In this document: piece after piece, positions 1 through 11,695 of the stretch
Layout of the letters: every line of letters begins with the position of its first letter
Position numbering within the stretch: position 1 is the stretch's first letter
Assembly: GCF_019320115.1 (NCBI RefSeq)
Contig: NC_089584.1
Coordinates: 59,020,852-59,084,851 of the forward strand
Reading direction: 5' to 3'
DNA length: 64,000 bases
Source of the DNA: Miscanthus floridulus
Taxonomy: Eukaryota > Streptophyta > Magnoliopsida > Poales > Poaceae
The notes under the pieces: generated by a model
What the model saw: only the letters and a program-made list of their open reading frames with translations
The model's database searches: none
Told to the model about the DNA's origin: nothing
Translations under genes and position numbers: made by a program

Positions 1-1907
1 AAATTGATTTACCTAAGCTTCCATGTCTGGTTTGAACCAATGACAAGCTTCTTCACACCTCTTACAAGGGTTATCTTGCCAATGTTGTACTTGTCACTTG
101 TTAGCAATCCAAAATAGATCAAGTACTTGGGTTCACTAGCTCATGAACAAATTCATATACGAACCACTAGATCAATTAATCATTCAAGCAATTGTGGTAG
201 GCTATGAATTTAAAACTTTCATTTGTCATGCATGATCCTAATAAGCATGTGCTATATGCACTAACCTCATACTAGTAAAAATGAAAATGATCATGCACAT
301 TACAATGATACCTTTGCTATGTTGGAGTAGAGGATAGTCACATAGATTCCAAATCATTACTCCAATAGCAATGTGAAGTCCAATTTATAGCTTGGTGAAG
401 ACCAATCATCAATATTGAAATCTATTCTTCACCCATATGAATTGAGAACCACTAATATAATCAAGTGCACTATCATGATGTAGTTGACTTGCTTCATTCT
501 TTGACCAATGCTTGCATAAGAGAACTATTTGGAAGACCACTTGAATTGCCATGACTAGCTCTCTTTTGGGTGTTGCTTGCTTTTCTTGATCAACCCTTTT
601 GATTGCTTCAACTAAGTATCTCAAATGCTCCTCGGATCACCACTTCTATATTAGCCTTCCAAGTACCACACTTGGTTTACCTACACATAGGCGGCAACCC
701 CCTACACTAGGGAGAAATGACCTCTCTCCGAAGAACCATTCTTGACACTCACTTAAAATATATTGATTGATTGATCCAAGTGAAGGACTTAATTTGATGA
801 GTAACCATGAATCATTCTTTAAGTCCTTTTCTTTTTACTTGTTTAAGTCCTTTCTTTCTACCAAATGATCTCCAATTGTCACTAGAACTTAAACTTCATC
901 TTTATCTTGAGTTTGATCTTCTAACTTGGGTACCAAATATGTGCCAAATATACTTCTTAATCGAATGGCCTTGTACACTTTGTTTGTCATGCTTCTAGCT
1001 CATATCAAAACCAAACTTAGGTGCCTCAAACACTGATACACATATTTCTAACTTGAGGACCTTTCAATCAAAGTGGCTCTAGATCAATCCAACACTTATC
1101 ATTTTTCTCGCAGATTATGTACCCTTAGAAGAGTAATTCATAACTCCCAATGTACAGATCCAATTACCATGAAATTTGGTGTAGATGTGGTTCAATAAGT
1201 CTACTTGAAGCTGTAAAATTTTGAGCTTCATATGGCTTCATATGAGCAGCCAGCAATCAATTCTTTCACCACTGCTCTGTGCTGAAAACTGCTGCACGAA
1301 GGTTGACAAGATCCACTCAAAAACGAAGTATCTCTTATCCAATCATCATGAAATTTCTAAAGCAGCTAGTACCATAAGTGTAGAGCATTTACACCAAATT
1401 TGACGCCAATCCAATAAGATTTGGTCATTAAACCATGGCTAAGATCATAGCTAGCTCAGATTTTGCAATATTGGACAGATTTCAATACTTGAGCTATTTT
1501 TCAACAAATGTGAATCAAACTTGAAATCAACTTGTTTGAATACTTTCACAAGACATATATCCATTCAATCATCTTATAGCAAGCAACATTTCATATTTAT
1601 CCAATTAAATCAACTCATATTCACCCAAATAAATGGTCAACTACAGATATACCTTTCTTAGCTCATGATCATCCATAGCAAGCTTCAACTCAAATATATG
1701 CAAGCCATCAAATATTCTAATAAATTATCCACAACTTGAATATGACACTTGTATGTTGTAGCTCTTGGACTTCAATTAACTTGTCATGGTATTGGGATAT
1801 TGATCATCACTTGTCAATACTTGGCTCAAACATATGATCAACAAAATGAATACTACTTGAACCAAGTCTCCAATGCCGATGGTACCTACATACATTCATC
1901 CACTTTT
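1..1907. other. Non-coding tract 3' of the Copia-like gag
   Basis: This AT-rich stretch lies downstream of the minus-strand gag at 1908-3905, where an autonomous Copia element would carry integrase and reverse transcriptase. I see no reading frame longer than about 80 codons that resembles either enzyme. It is probably the untranslated 3' internal part of a gag-only element whose 3' LTR lies left of the window. Confidence 0.5.
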
Positions 1908-3905
1908 TTATGGTACCCAAACTAGTTTAAGTCCTCTCAAGTTAGGTGCAACATACTTAGGCATAGCCTTAGTATGAGTAGCATGATGTTTTGCAATTGC
2001 AACCAATGAGGTACCATTGCCATCCTTCCTAAGCACAATATTATCATTAATTGAAATGGGCTTAGAATTATTACCTAGGGGACATGAATGAGCCATGTGT
2101 CCTCTTTCCCGGCATGAGTAGCACTTCCTCTTTGATTGAGCCTTCTCTTCCTTTCTCATGCGGTGCTTCCCATTGCCTTACCTCTCATGAGTTGCTTGGG
2201 CCTTCTTCTCAAGCTTGGTAGGACACCTCGAGGCAAAGTATCCCGTATCTCCATACTTGAAGCACTTGATGTGAGCATACACCTTCTTATCATCTTGAGT
2301 CTTGCTCATTATCTTGGCATCTTGATCTAGCATTGGATGCCTTGCTTTTCCACCCCTTGTCTTCTTCTTCTTTATCATCAAGTCACCACCATCTTTATGG
2401 TTGATCTTGATTTGCTCTTGGGGTGTCTTTTCTGGCTCAACTTGTGGCTTTGGTTGAGGCTCTTCTTGTTGCTTCACCAATTGCTTGGTTGGGCACATTG
2501 AGGTGAAATGTCCCCAAGTGTGACACTTGAAGCACTTCACATGCTTGAGCCTCTCTTCTTCCTTCATCTTCTTGAGCTTCTCAATGGTTGGGCAACCATT
2601 TGCAAGGTGTCCCGTTTCATGACACCGGTAGCACATAGAGTGAGACAACTTCAATTGAAGTTGCTTCTTCACCTTCTTTGCTCTTTTTCTTTTTCCTTTT
2701 GTCATCTTTCTTTTGAAGCCAAGCCCACTCATATCACCAAACTTTCTTTGATTTGTCAACATATGCTCAAAGGTGACTTTTGAGTTGTAGCACCTCTCTA
2801 TCTTGTTGCTCAATTTCTTCACTTCTCTTTTGAGCTCATTGTTCTCCTTCAAAAGGTTAGTCTCACAAGACAAGGAAGTAGAACAAGCATCTATATGTAA
2901 AGAACATGGCATATCTAATAAATCATCACAAGAGGTGGATACACGCTTCTTTCCTACATCACAAGAGTTGGTCACATGTTGCAATTGATCACTTGACTAA
3001 TGTGATGAGCTCTCATTCTTTTTAATTTTCTTTGTAAATACTTTAATGGGAGAAGCATGTTGTTCTAATAATTCTTCATGAGATGCAAGTAGTGTCTCAT
3101 GAGTCAATTTTAGCTCATCATGTGAAGATTTATGAACATCAAGTAATTTCTAATGTTCTTCACATGAGCTCTTTAGAAATGAGTTTTCATTTTCTAATTT
3201 TAGTGTTTTAGCTTTCTCATTTTCTAAAGACATGGTCATGCTAGCAAGTCTACTAATAAGCTCATCATATGAATCAACATGATCAACCACATTAGCATTT
3301 TGTACCTTAGCGTCACCTTGTGACATGAGGCAATGTGGTGATGAAGAGCTTGTCGAAGCATCACTCTCATAGCCCGAGCATGAACCATCATCATCACCAT
3401 TAAGTGTGCATGGGGTAGCATCATCATTTGCATCACTTGTGGCATCATCATCAATCTTGTCAAGTGATCTAGTGGTATGATCATCATCATCATCACTTGA
3501 CCATGAGGTGGAGCAATCTTCCACAATCACCAAATTATGGTCATGCTCAACACACTCATGTGCATCTTCCTTAGGCTCATCCTCCTTCTTGAACTTGCCA
3601 TTAGACCATGTGGAGGAGTCATCGAAGGTGTGCTTGATTAATTCCCACAACTCATGGGCAGTTCCTTTGTGGTTCACCTTGTAAAACAACTAAAAGCTCA
3701 AAGCATCCATTAGAAATAAATAAGCATTGGAATCAAGTTCAAAGAGAACCTTTTGAGCTTTGGTTAGATTTTTATGGTCCAAGACATGGGTGAGACCACT
3801 TGTGACAACCCACCAAAACCTAGGTCCAATTGCATGAAAATGATCAAGCATATGGTGCTTCCACTGTGTAAAGTGTGTTCCATAAAAAATGTGTGTCACA
3901 CTCAT
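1908..3905 (-). pseudogene. Gag-only Copia-like gag with four zinc knuckles, nonsense-mutated
   Basis: The reading frame runs from 3905 down to 1908 in one phase and is broken by in-frame stops near 3690, 3150, 2995 and 2175. The N-terminal part (FYGTHFTQWKHHMLDHFHAI) resembles the Copia-type gag region. Next come an Asp/Ser-rich acidic tract (about 3550-3350), a predicted coiled coil (about 3250-3150 and 2860-2800) and a Lys-rich tract. Then come CCHC knuckles: CYRCHETGHLANGC (about 2636), CFKCHTWGHFTSMC, a degenerate CFKYGDTGYFASRC, and CYSCRERGHMAHSC (about 2105). Such a protein would bind and package element RNA. No protease, integrase or RT follows, so the element would depend on enzymes supplied in trans. 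The Copia assignment rests on gag style and primer site, not on pol. Confidence 0.75.
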
Positions 3906-3957
3906 CTATCCCACTAGACGCCATCCTCTCGGGTCAGTGAAGACCAGAATAGAGAGA

Positions 3958-3973
3958 CCAAGCTCCTATACCA
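3958..3973 (-). promoter_or_regulatory. Primer-binding site, tRNA-iMet type
   Basis: Read on the minus strand this is TGGTATAGGAGCTTGG. It differs little from the TGGTATCAGAGC core that pairs with the 3' end of initiator tRNA-Met. It abuts the LTR at 3974 and lies about 50 bases upstream of the gag start, as expected for priming of minus-strand cDNA. Confidence 0.7.
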
Positions 3974-5501
3974 TGTGTAGGGTCGAGATGATGGACTAGA
4001 GGGGGGAGTGAATAGTCCTTTCTAAATTTAATCGCACCGGCTAACCAAAATGAATGCAGAATTTAAAACTATCGGTCTAGCCAAGACTACACCTCTCTAT
4101 CAAAGTTCTCAAGCACCTTACAAAGACCCTAAATAGAAAATAAAGGTGCCGGGCTAGCTAGAGCTCACCTAACAATTTTAGCTTGCAAGGTCACACAAAG
4201 CTATGCAACTAGTACTTCACACAACCGAGGAAGCTCCTACACAATATAGTAAGCAAAAGCACAAAGCCACCTAAGCTCACTAGCAATGCTCAATAACAAG
4301 GTTACACAAGCCAAATTAGAGAGCACAAATTACTTAGCTACACAAACTAAGCAATGTGACTAACAAGGTTACTCAAACCGAATTAGTCACGCAAGGGAGC
4401 TACTTCTATGCTACAAAAGCAAGAAGGAAACTAGCAAGCTACACAAGCTATTTAATTACAAGAGCAACTACACAAGCACAATGTATGAAATGTAAGTACA
4501 AGCTTGTGTTGCATAGAATACAAACCACAAAGAAGATCATGAAGACAATGTTGACATAGTGATTTTCTCCTAAGGTTCACTTGGTTGCCACCAAGCTACA
4601 TCCCCATTATGTCGACCGCTCACTTGGTGGTTCGGTGGCTAATTGGCATCACCCGCCAAGCCTGCACGTCGGGCACCGCAAGAACCTACCCCGAAAGTGA
4701 GGGTAGCTCAATGAAATGCTCAACTAGAGTTGCTCTTCGTGATACCCATAGGGTGAGCACAATCCCCCTCACAAATCCTCCTCCAGAGCACCACACCATC
4801 TTCTCGTGTGCTTCAATGGAGTCACAAGCTACAAAGCCATCTAGGAGGTGGCAAACTCCAAGAGTAACAAGCACCACTGGCTTGCAACTCGATCACCTAG
4901 TGCCACTCAATGGAACCTCATGATGTAACGCACTAGAATCACACTCACTTGCAATCGGATCACACTCTTGCAAGCACAAGTGAGTTAGAGGGCTCCTAAG
5001 CACATCTACACAAGCCACTAAGGCTGAAGGTTACTCAACAACCTACCCAAGCCCAAGCTCCACCTCTATTTATAGTTCCCAAGCCAAATAGAGCCATTGG
5101 AGCAAAGCTGCTGGTTTCTGTGAGGGCATCGGACATGATGGTGCCTGGCACCGAACACAGTGGTGCCCCTCCCAACAGTCAAATTCCAATAGCTAGAAAC
5201 TAGCCGTTGGTCACCAAATAGGGGTGGTGGTGGCACTGCCCTAGGGGTGGCGGTGACCACCTAGGCCAACCCCACAAAGTCCCCACTCTCTGGAATTTTA
5301 GGGCAATGCACCACCATCACCATGGCGGTGACCCCCTCGCTCAACCACCAAAATAGCTAGCCTTGGGTAAAGAGTGGCGGTGCCACCAAACAACCCCTGG
5401 CGGTGCACACCGATTAGGGCCGTGACTGCCCTTTCTCTCCTGCTCTGAACCGAGGTTAGATTGGCACCACCCTAGGGGTGGCGGTGCCACCAGACACAAC
5501 A
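3974..5501 (-). repeat. 5' LTR of the Copia-like gag-only element
   Basis: The right-hand limit of the element on the minus strand. It starts on the plus strand with TGTGTAGGGTCGAG next to the primer site and appears to end with GACACAACA at 5501, giving TG...CA ends over 1,528 bp. The distal part is rich in near-palindromic GGGGTGGCGGTGCCACC-like motifs (about 5220-5490). The partner LTR is outside the window, so the outer boundary and target duplication are not confirmed. Confidence 0.55.
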
Positions 5502-6482
5502 GGGAGTCCTATGTTCCCTTATTCTCAGAGTCATTAGCAAAGGAGTAAATAAAGTTCCCTTTGATGTTATATCATGTTGCATTTGATGTATCTTCCTTTG
5601 TTTGGAGTTGGGACATACATGTTGTTACTCTTTCCTTATGTTGTTACTCTTCCTTTATGTATCTTCCCTTAAATGACATAGTAACAAGCATCATAGGAAA
5701 ATGAAGAAAAACTATAGAGGATACTATTAGACGTGTCCAATTAGACTGAGGCGAGACTTGCTCCTCGCTACAAGGTTCTTGCAAGTTCAACAAAGATTGA
5801 CAAAGACACCAAGGCAATAAAAAAACAAACAGAAACCAAATGACCTAAGCTACACCATGCTCAAAAGAGTTTAACCCACCTAATATAAAGTACCACCCCA
5901 TGACCAACAAGTAATGATACGTTTGTGTGGTTTGGCAGTGTGGCTTCATCGTGTCACATCAATGCGATGGGCTGCGAGGCGACATCCCTACTACAGCATG
6001 CTACTGACACCACCCATGCGTACACATCTACGCTAGAATGTAGGAGCATGCAAGCACTCACAATAGTCGAGGGGCAGACTGAAGGCTGAAGACTAACGAG
6101 TTACTGACTAAAGACTAAAGCAGTCACAAAAATAAGATGAGTTGGGTTCAACACAAATCAAAGGCATCATGACTACCACTACTACTGAACTAGGGGTCAT
6201 TTGGTAGCCAGTTTCTAGCCCCTATTAGTTAGTTTTGCCTACAGGTTTCTTTCTGGTTCTCTTTCTGATCTGTAGTGTAATAAACATGCATAACGGAATT
6301 CATCTGATCCAGTCTCACGTCGATCTAATGCCTAACAGAGGAGCCACATTGCTATTCAAATTTTAGTGCACACGCAAGAAAGTCTGAGCATTATAAATCT
6401 GACCGGGCCAGACACATCTCACATTATACAGGGAATCTTGTTTCGTATTAGTACTTTCATTGAATCCCTAAAGGAAACAAAT
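5502..6482. other. Unassigned intergenic stretch
   Basis: No convincing coding sequence, LTR ends or long repeats are visible. Small frames here look like chance. Confidence 0.4.
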
Positions 6483-6602
6483 ATAATTGAAACAAAACAA
6501 CAGAAAAGCAAAAGCAATAGGAAATCAAAAGCTATAGAATACACTATAATTGAGGACAAATTTCAAATGCTAGAATACACTACATTTCAGGATGAGGGAG
6601 TA
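6483..6602. mobile_element. Stowaway-like MITE terminal segment
   Basis: Read on the minus strand from 6602 the sequence begins TACTCCCTCATCCTGAAATG and continues with TGTATTCTAGCATTTGAAAT. This is the style of grass Stowaway termini (TA target plus CTCCCTC). I cannot find a matching opposite terminal inverted repeat, so this is probably a truncated copy. The inner limit is approximate. Confidence 0.45.
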
Positions 6603-6633
6603 ATTCACTCTCGCACATAAAGAGTGAATTACT
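6599..6633. repeat. Perfect 13-bp inverted repeat near the 3' end of the host gene
   Basis: The arms AGTAATTCACTCT (6599-6611) and AGAGTGAATTACT (6621-6633) are perfect inverse complements around a 9-base loop. It sits just downstream of the stop codon of the minus-strand host gene remnant and overlaps the MITE end. Confidence 0.7.
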
Positions 6634-6639
6634 AGTCTC

Positions 6640-6770
6640 TTATTCCAAATTGCCATTCAAAAAATGAATTTCTTGACGAAGCCTACAGTCCTCGCTGCAA
6701 TATAGAGCCCTAAGTTCCCATGCATCTACAATATTGCTGCAGACACCGCCTATGCAACGAAGATCACCGC
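6640..6770 (-). pseudogene. Host F-box/MYND-like gene, C-terminal fragment
   Basis: An open frame from 6768 to a TAA at 6640-6642 encodes 42 residues, including DLRCIGGVC, a Trp, and LYCSEDCRLRQEI. The C-x4-C and C-x3-C pairs ending in CSEDCR are characteristic of the C-terminal MYND-like zinc finger of a large grass F-box family. It joins in frame to the segment at 10059-10312 if the solo LTR at 6771-10058 and one copy of its target duplication are removed. The gene is therefore split by that insertion and by a second one further upstream. The family assignment is from memory of its motifs, not from a search. Confidence 0.65.
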
Positions 6771-9700
6771 TGTCACACCCGGTTTTAAGAACAAAACCAG
6801 ATACACACCATATGTGAGCCTAGGAAGTCAAATCTCACATATAGCTACAAATAAGGGTAATATCATAAGACAATGCTTATTACATAGTGTATTAGTATAA
6901 AGAATACAACCTCAGAGTATAGATAGTGGAAAGACAACTTTGATCTTCAGGTGAAGACTCTACTTCCACAGGGACAACTGACTAGTTGATCATAAGCCTA
7001 ATTCCTCCAAACTCTAGCAATCTGGTACCCATCCAGGATTTTTATCCAAATAATTAAAAAAAATAAAGCAAGCATAAGTACATGTCATACTCAACAAATA
7101 TAACATGGGGTTCATGAGGCTCAAAAGGCTGACACTGGTTTAACTACGATTAGCTTTTAATGAGTCATGATTTTAGCAATTGAGTAGCATCAAGTTTATC
7201 ACAAGCCCATGTGAACACATGATCAGGTAAACATGAATAATGAATAGCATAAACAGTAATCATTAGTGAGCATCTTCATCATCAGTATCATCAGTGTTCA
7301 TCATCTATTCCCTAAGGGTTCCAAGGCCGCTCATGACCGTGAGCACGGCAGATATACCAGTTTTACACTCTACAGAGGCTGTACGCTTTCACCGTGAGTC
7401 ATGATTTACCCTTTTGCCCGAGGTAGCTAATCTCTTGACCCACTTCAAAGAAAGGTCAGCAGGGTTCACCATGAAGCCTTTCAAAGGTTCATCTAACAAG
7501 TTAGGGCTACTAGGTTTCTGTACCCTGTGAATGTAGGGCTCCCCTTTTGATAGGCACAATGATGTGTAGCCTATACACTAACGGACAGAGGCCGCACTAT
7601 ATCCAACCCAAAACACACCCCTCTTGTGCCATAAAGGTAACCTCTAACAAGCTAGAAAAGGTCCTCATACTTAGCTAAAGCCAGAGCTATGTAGCCCTCA
7701 CAGCTATACTATAAGTCCTGGATGATCACTTACAGATAAGTCCTTAGGGAGAGGAATCTAGAGCACCATAAAATAACCCAATGCTCTAGCCCCCTTGTTC
7801 CATGTTGCTAAAAAACATCTTTTAATGTTTATTGCATATACCATTAGTCAAGTTACAAGATCATGGTCTTTAATTGAGCACTAGCATCATACTACCCAAT
7901 GCAATACCCCATAGGTATCAAGGTACAAGGTAACAAAGTACTAGGAAATCCTTAGTGACAGTTAAGGTAGACACATGCAACATGAATTAAATAATTGAAG
8001 GTGTATAGGACAACAAGGAAGATCCCATGCTATACTTGCCTTAAAACTTAGATCCTTCTTCTATTGATTCGTAGCCTCCAAAGAACTTCTTCTGGATCAC
8101 CAACTTCTTTTATATCACCAACGCAAATCTCACCGATTAGACATGATCATAAAGCACCACACAAGCATCCATGCAATCATACATGAAGCAAATAATAGAT
8201 CTAAATTAGAGTAGTACACCAATCAATGAAGAAGAATTTGAAATCAAATCTGCACGTTGCTACGATCACATAGACGCGAAGAGCACACTAATCGGAGCTA
8301 CAGTGAAAAAGATACATCTATCGATAAATTTGCCTTATATGTGGCAAAGAAAACTACAGGCTTCATTTATTTTAACTATATAAATTCATATACATAAGAT
8401 ATTTTATAAATAATATAAATTGTATTAAGTCAAAGTTAGATTTGAATTATAAAACTAAAGTAAAACAAATCATATTTTATTTATAAAATCTAGTTGCATA
8501 ACTATTATTCAAATTAAAGTTTAAGCCATGAAATTCCAAAAATAGTGACATGATAAACATTGTTACTAACATGTAGATCTCGTTGCAATGAATCTAGCGC
8601 AACTTGAACATGTCAAATCAGAGCTAAAACGTAGAAGATATGAATTTAACAAGATTTCCTTTAATAAAATAATAGATTAAATCTAACCTTGAATTTTAAA
8701 AGTTGAAAACATACTTAATAGTAGTATGAACATATAGATTATGAAATTACAAATCTAACACAATTTGAATGGGTCAAATCAGAGTGAAAACAGAGAAGTT
8801 ATGGCCTAAAGAAGGTAGTGGCACTTTGGTAAATAGATGAAACTTAATTTTCAAATTAAAATAAATAAATTCTGAGTTTTAAATCTGGCCGAGGACCTCG
8901 GGCAGGATAAAGAAGAAAGACAGGGGCTATTTTTGGAAGAAACTAAGGACGACGGGTTCTATTTTGAAGAAACCAAGGGGCTCTTTAATAAAAATATAGC
9001 GAAAGGGTATCTTCTAATCTGGGCCATAGATTTCCAAATGGACGGCCAAGAGTGAAAGGGGGCGATGAGGTCATTGGCGCACTTCTTCTAGGTGGCGGCG
9101 CCATGGCTAGGAACAAGTGAGCTCGCTAGAGCTCTTGGAGAAGGGCCTATGGTCCACTATTGGATGAACCGTGGGCACCGAGAGATAGAGGGAACAGAGA
9201 TCACGACTAGGTAGCTTACCGTGGTATGGAGCAACGGAGGGTGGCGTGGTGCATAGTGAAGCAAGCGGTGATAGCGACGATGCTAGGGTTTGCGTGGCAT
9301 GACATCTCGGCGAGGTAGCTGTGGCCTAGATCAGGATGGGGAGAGGCAGCTCAGTATTTATGGATGGGAGAACACGTGGGAGGCAAGGCAATGCAAAGGA
9401 GGAGGCGGCATAGACACGGATCCACCGGTGGCATGGTGAAGTCCGGGCTGCATACGGCGAAGGTAGGAGAAAGGCCTGACCTACAGGGTCCATGAGTCAG
9501 AGAGATAGGGCGCAGGGTCGGTTGGTCAGCGAGATAGAGCAAGGGAGGGAGGAGGCACGGTGCGATGTCGCCTATGCGACGACTAGGCTATGGCCTGGCT
9601 AGGCCAATGCGGCTTTGCTGGGCCAGTGGAAATAGGCCGGCGCCACAGTGGGGAAGAGGGGAAAAGAGCGGATGGGCCACCGGGAGCGGGGGTAGGCTGA

Positions 9701-10058
9701 CCTGGCCGCTGGGCTACACGGGAGAGAGGGAGCAGCTAGGTCGGGAGAGGGAGAACAGGTCGGCTGGGTTAGAAACCAAGAAGGAGAGGGGAAGTAAAAG
9801 AAATTCCATTTTAATTTCTTAAACCCAATTTTCAAATCCAAATTCAATCCAAATTTGAATCCTTTTTAAGTTTTGATCAAACCCAATCATCACAAAATAA
9901 ATATGCAGCTGCATGTATGCATAAACATGTTGCTACTCCTTATGATGAATTTTGATATAATGAAAAATATTCCTTTTTCCTATATTTCATGTGCACAAAA
10001 ATTCCAAATTAAAAATTTTTAGCTCTATTTCCAAAAGTGCAAATTTTAGGGTGTTATA
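6771..10058. mobile_element. 3.29 kb solo LTR of a Ty3/gypsy element
   Basis: It begins TGTCACACCCGGTTTTAAGA and ends TTTTAGGGTGTTATA. This is a recognisable grass long-LTR signature in which the final CA has become TA. Flanks ACCGC (6766-6770) and GCCGC (10059-10063) form a 5-bp target duplication with one mismatch. I see no gag/pol, primer site or polypurine tract inside. The reading frames within it (for example around 9565-9850) lack recognisable motifs. A solo LTR forms by recombination between the two LTRs of a full element. The size and ends suggest a Tekay/Del-type or similar lineage, but this is not secure. Confidence 0.7.
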
Positions 10059-10312
10059 GCCGCGTAGTTGTGCTGGCTGTGGCATCAACAACCATCCCCA
10101 CGTCGTATTATAGATCACCTTGACGATCGGGTGGCGACACAACACACACCCCATGTTCTTAGCCACCAACTCATTGGTCTACTGCCAGCACCCGCTGCCA
10201 CTGCCCGTGATTCTTCCTCGCCCTTGACCTGTCTCACATATCGCTTCATAATGTCATCATCGCAGCCACCACCATTGTACCTATAGAGCAATAGGGTAAC
10301 TTGATAGGCCAC
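10059..10312 (-). pseudogene. Host F-box/MYND-like gene, middle fragment
   Basis: Reading from 10312 the frame gives VAYQVTLLLYRYNGGGCDDD, then IMKRYVRQVKGEEES and an Ala-rich stretch. After a frame change it gives NMGCVLCR, the first Cys pair of the MYND-like finger. This order (Sel1/HCP-like segment, Glu-rich linker, Cys pair) matches the grass F-box/MYND family I recall. The frame change near 10165 and the insertions on both sides make it non-functional. The first bases (10308-10312, GCCAC) are the target duplication of the neighbouring retroelement. Confidence 0.65.
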
Positions 10313-11628
10313 TATTGGTATTTATTAATGGCAGAAGCAAAGCTATCCATTCTATTATCTATGTTCTCTAGAATTTTATCATTGGTAGCTATCTTTTGAG
10401 CTAATACCTCAATAAGTTTGGCTTGTCCAGCAATTAATTCTCTCAAGGGTGGTTGATTGAAATTATTACCTTGAGGGTTACCTTGGTAGTTTGACCTCTG
10501 TTGCTCATTCCGTCCTTGATTCTATTGAGGACGAAAGTAGTTATTGTTGATGAAGTTCACATCCTCATGAGTTTCAGGGTAGCTGTTCTCTGAATGCCCA
10601 GTGTTTCCACACTCTTCACATGTCATGCGGGAATCATGAATATGCATGATTTCTTGCTTCTCATTGGCTCGGTCTTCGAGCTTGTTCATTAGCAGGTCCA
10701 TCTTGGTAGACATCATGTCTACCTCTTTGAGTTGATGCATACCTCCACCTCTCTTGTGGGTCTGAAGATGTTCTTCATTCCAACCTTGGGTGGAGGTCAT
10801 CTTCTCCCCAAGAGCTGTTGTAGCTGAAATTATGAGTGACAGGAATGCACCTCTAGTAGCAGGATCCATAGTCTCATGGGTACCGTTGGTCAATCTATGG
10901 TAGAAAGTCTGCATGAGTAGCCAATTCTCCATCCCATGATGAGGACATTCCACAATGTAATCTTGAAAGCATTCCCATGCCTCAGGGATAGAATCATCAT
11001 GTTGCTGTTGAAAGCTTGAGATTCTCCCACGTGGAGCATTAGTCTTGCCTGTGGGAAAGAACTTTGCTAGGAAGGCAGTGAAGTAGTGATCCCATGTAGT
11101 ATTTCTATCTTTGTTAGCATAGAACCATTGCTTTGCCTTTCCCAAGAGTGAGAATGGGAAGAGGCAAAGTAGTATGGCATCTTGGGTCACTCCTTTGATG
11201 GTGAAAGTGCTACAGATCTCCAGGAAGCGTTGGAGATGTGCACTCGCATCTTCATGTGCCTTTCCACAAAAGTGGCTTGCTTGCACCATGTTGATGGGGG
11301 ATGGCTTGAGCTCAAATCCATTGTCTCCAACATTAACTATTGGTCTAATTCGGATATTAGCTGTAGTTGGAGTAGAGAATTCATGGAGAGTCTTGTTAGC
11401 CATGGCTTCAAATTCTAGTGTTAAGCTTCACCTTATCTGGTTGTCTTCCAATTCTAAAGCTGGGACTTTCTTGAGTTTAGCTGTAGTCCTTCGGATTAAT
11501 GCTCCTAGATCTTCAACGTAGTTTGTTGGAAGGTCAAAACCAATCAAACATTTCCCTACATAAGATACACAAGTTGACAAAACAAGGGTAAGCCTGTTTG
11601 AGCAGAGGTCAATGGTTATTTCAATCAC
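10313..11628 (-). pseudogene. Truncated Athila-like gag, unit D
   Basis: The main open part starts at 11403 (MANKTLHEF) and runs 293 codons to 10522. It contains the retrotransposon gag core (KAHEDASAHL, LFPFSLLGKAKQWFY, FLAKFFPTGKTNA) and a zinc knuckle CEECGNTGHSENSY whose last Cys is Tyr. A leader frame at 11628-11428 is joined to it only through a frame change. Beyond a stop near 10522 the frame continues with RELIAGQAKLIEVLAQK and MDSFASAI, the usual gag C-terminal segment, and is then cut off at 10313. Gag would form the particle; here it is truncated and mutated. Confidence 0.8.
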
Positions 11629-11674
11629 ATCAATAAGTATAAGTTTATCAATACTTCCTTTGCCTAGCTACCTT

Positions 11675-11691
11675 CCCTAGCAACGACACCA
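11675..11691 (-). promoter_or_regulatory. Primer-binding site, tRNA-Asp type (unit D)
   Basis: On the minus strand it reads TGGTGTCGTTGCTAGGG. This is the TGGCGCCGTTGCCGGGG primer site typical of Athila-like elements after several C-to-T changes. It is four bases from the LTR end at 11696. Confidence 0.65.
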
Positions 11692-11695
11692 AACA

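Noticed and set aside
2136..2988. Plus-strand frames opposite the Copia-like gag
   Set aside because: Antisense shadows of the zinc-knuckle gag frame; no motif of their own.
6366..6620. 84-codon plus-strand frame
   Set aside because: It overlaps a Stowaway-like MITE end and a hairpin; composition is that of AT-rich non-coding DNA.
9351..9847. Overlapping frames on both strands in GC-rich sequence
   Set aside because: They lie inside the solo LTR and have no recognisable motif.
11174..11521. Plus-strand frame of 115 codons opposite gag in unit D
   Set aside because: Shadow of the minus-strand gag; the same shadow appears in other units.
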